Assembly (NCBI RefSeq): GCF_002812705.1
Contig: NZ_CP025030.1
Location: 1,116,001 to 1,180,000 of the forward strand
Source of the DNA: Achromobacter spanius
Lineage (GTDB): Bacteria; Pseudomonadota; Gammaproteobacteria; Burkholderiales; Burkholderiaceae_B
Length of the DNA stretch: 64,000 nt
Direction of reading: 5' to 3'
The translations under genes and the position numbers were made by a program. This document shows positions 63,346 to 64,000 of this stretch, piece by piece; position 1 is the stretch's first letter; the number at the start of each line of letters is the position of its first letter. A model generated the notes under the pieces. The model made no database searches, was not told the origin of the DNA, and was given only the letters and a program-made list of their open reading frames with translations.

Positions 63346-64000
63346 CTACCCCGCCACCCGCCGCACAAACGGCGACCACTTGGAAAAGACCAGCAGGTTG
63401 CCGCCCATCACCAGCACCAGGCCCACCAGCGCGGGCGGCGTCCACTGGTAGCCCTCGGCCACCGTCGACACGCCCAGCGCCACCACCGGGAACAGCACCG
63501 TGCAGTAGGCGGCGCGCGCAGGCCCCATGCGCCCGACCAGCGTCAAGTACGCCGTGAACGCAATCACCGACCCCGGAATGGCCAGATAAAGCAGGGCGCC
63601 GACATACGGCGTCGACGTGTCGAACTGAAACGGCAGGCCGGCCACCAGGCAGCCCGTCAGCAAGATCGCCGCGCCGTAGAGCATGCTGTAGGCATTGCCG
63701 GTCAGGGGCCGCACGCCCGCGCGCTGCTGCAAGGACGACAGCATGTTGCCGGTGGAAAAGCAGAACGTGCCCAACAGGGCAAAGCCCAGTCCCAGCAAGG
63801 TTTCATGGCTGGCCTGCTGGCTGGCAAGCTCGGGCCAGAACAGCAGCACCAGGCCCGAAAAACCGACCGCCCCCGCCACCATCACGCGGGGCGCAATCCG
63901 GGTGCCGAACCACAGGCGGGCGTTCAGCGCGTTCCACAGCGTGGCGGCCGAAAACACCACCGATACCAGGCCGCTGGGGATCCATTGCGTGGCCGTGTAG
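63346..64000 (-). CDS. EamA/DMT-family transporter (N-terminal part beyond the window)
   Basis: C-terminal 217 or so residues of a ten-span drug/metabolite transporter. The frame is open to the window edge (…YTATQWIPSGLVSVVFSA), so the true start lies outside. Second EamA repeat: GNMLSSLQQRAGVRPLTGNAYSMLYGAAIL, LYLAIPGSVIAFTAYLTLVGRMGPARAAYCTVLFPVVALGVSTVAEGYQWTPPALVGLVLVMGGNLLV. Substrate unknown. Confidence 0.9.
   Translation of the reverse strand, partial: YTATQWIPSGLVSVVFSAATLWNALNARLWFGTRIAPRVMVAGAVGFSGLVLLFWPELASQQASHETLLGLGFALLGTFCFSTGNMLSSLQQRAGVRPLTGNAYSMLYGAAILLTGCLVAGLPFQFDTSTPYVGALLYLAIPGSVIAFTAYLTLVGRMGPARAAYCTVLFPVVALGVSTVAEGYQWTPPALVGLVLVMGGNLLVFSKWSPFVRRVAG

Overview
The window looks like chromosome of a high-GC betaproteobacterium of the order Burkholderiales, family Alcaligenaceae, closest in style to Achromobacter or Bordetella. 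The reasons are the GC-rich coding sequence, the gene order mla - ABC-2 transporter - ibaG - murA - hisGDCBHAFIE - hinT - tatABC - degS-like - nif3-like - mscL - petABC - sspAB, the short-form HisG, the Bug-type (TctC) solute-binding proteins, and HrcA-type (CIRCE) control of rpoH. No phage, plasmid or insertion-sequence block is present. Most of the window is core chromosome with a few accessory inserts.

Layout. 1-4.9 kb: a cut-off Na+/H+ antiporter, cpdA-like phosphodiesterase, a candidate small RNA, rpoH with a perfect CIRCE element, a membrane protein and S-formylglutathione hydrolase. 4.9-12.2 kb: a degenerate REP-transposase relative, then gltB-gltD (glutamate synthase) with NtrC-like sequence upstream. 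12.2-13.1 kb: three tandem copies of a 231-bp palindromic repeat, then ompW with an FNR-type box. 13.8-18.2 kb: a LysR regulator divergent from an MFS / Bug / nitronate monooxygenase cluster. 18.4-25.4 kb: mlaFEDAC without mlaB, an ABC-2 exporter, ibaG and murA. 25.5-34.4 kb: the complete histidine operon followed by hinT and tatABC. 34.6-41.9 kb: an HTH regulator, a DegS-like protease, a NIF3-like protein, mscL, petABC (cytochrome bc1) and sspAB. 41.9-53.7 kb: a myo-inositol catabolism island (iolB-E-D-C plus an ABC importer on one strand; RpiR regulator, iolG and a second Gfo/Idh/MocA dehydrogenase on the other). 53.8-55.1 kb: tRNA-Thr followed by a lower-GC two-gene cassette (membrane-anchored GAF protein plus a 68-residue protein). 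55.1-60.1 kb: GntP permease, Bug protein and amidase under a divergent IclR regulator. 60.1-64 kb: tRNA-Asn, LysR regulator, RidA-like protein, class V aminotransferase and a cut-off EamA transporter.

How the parts work together. GltBD assimilates ammonia into glutamate and HisGDCBHAFIE makes histidine; the Mla proteins keep the outer membrane asymmetric while MurA starts peptidoglycan synthesis; TatABC can export folded proteins such as the Rieske subunit PetA encoded a few kb away; SspA/SspB link starvation and ClpXP proteolysis; the iol genes take up inositol and convert it towards central metabolism, although iolA is not in the window.

The parts least explained by known biology are the GAF / 68-residue cassette beside tRNA-Thr, the minus-strand small-RNA candidate between cpdA and rpoH, the structured leader before sspA, the inactive-looking REP-transposase relative next to gltB, and the 3 x 231-bp repeat array. 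I did not find a clearly new multi-gene system; the GAF cassette is the best candidate for one. All calls rest on reading motifs and context by eye, without database searches.
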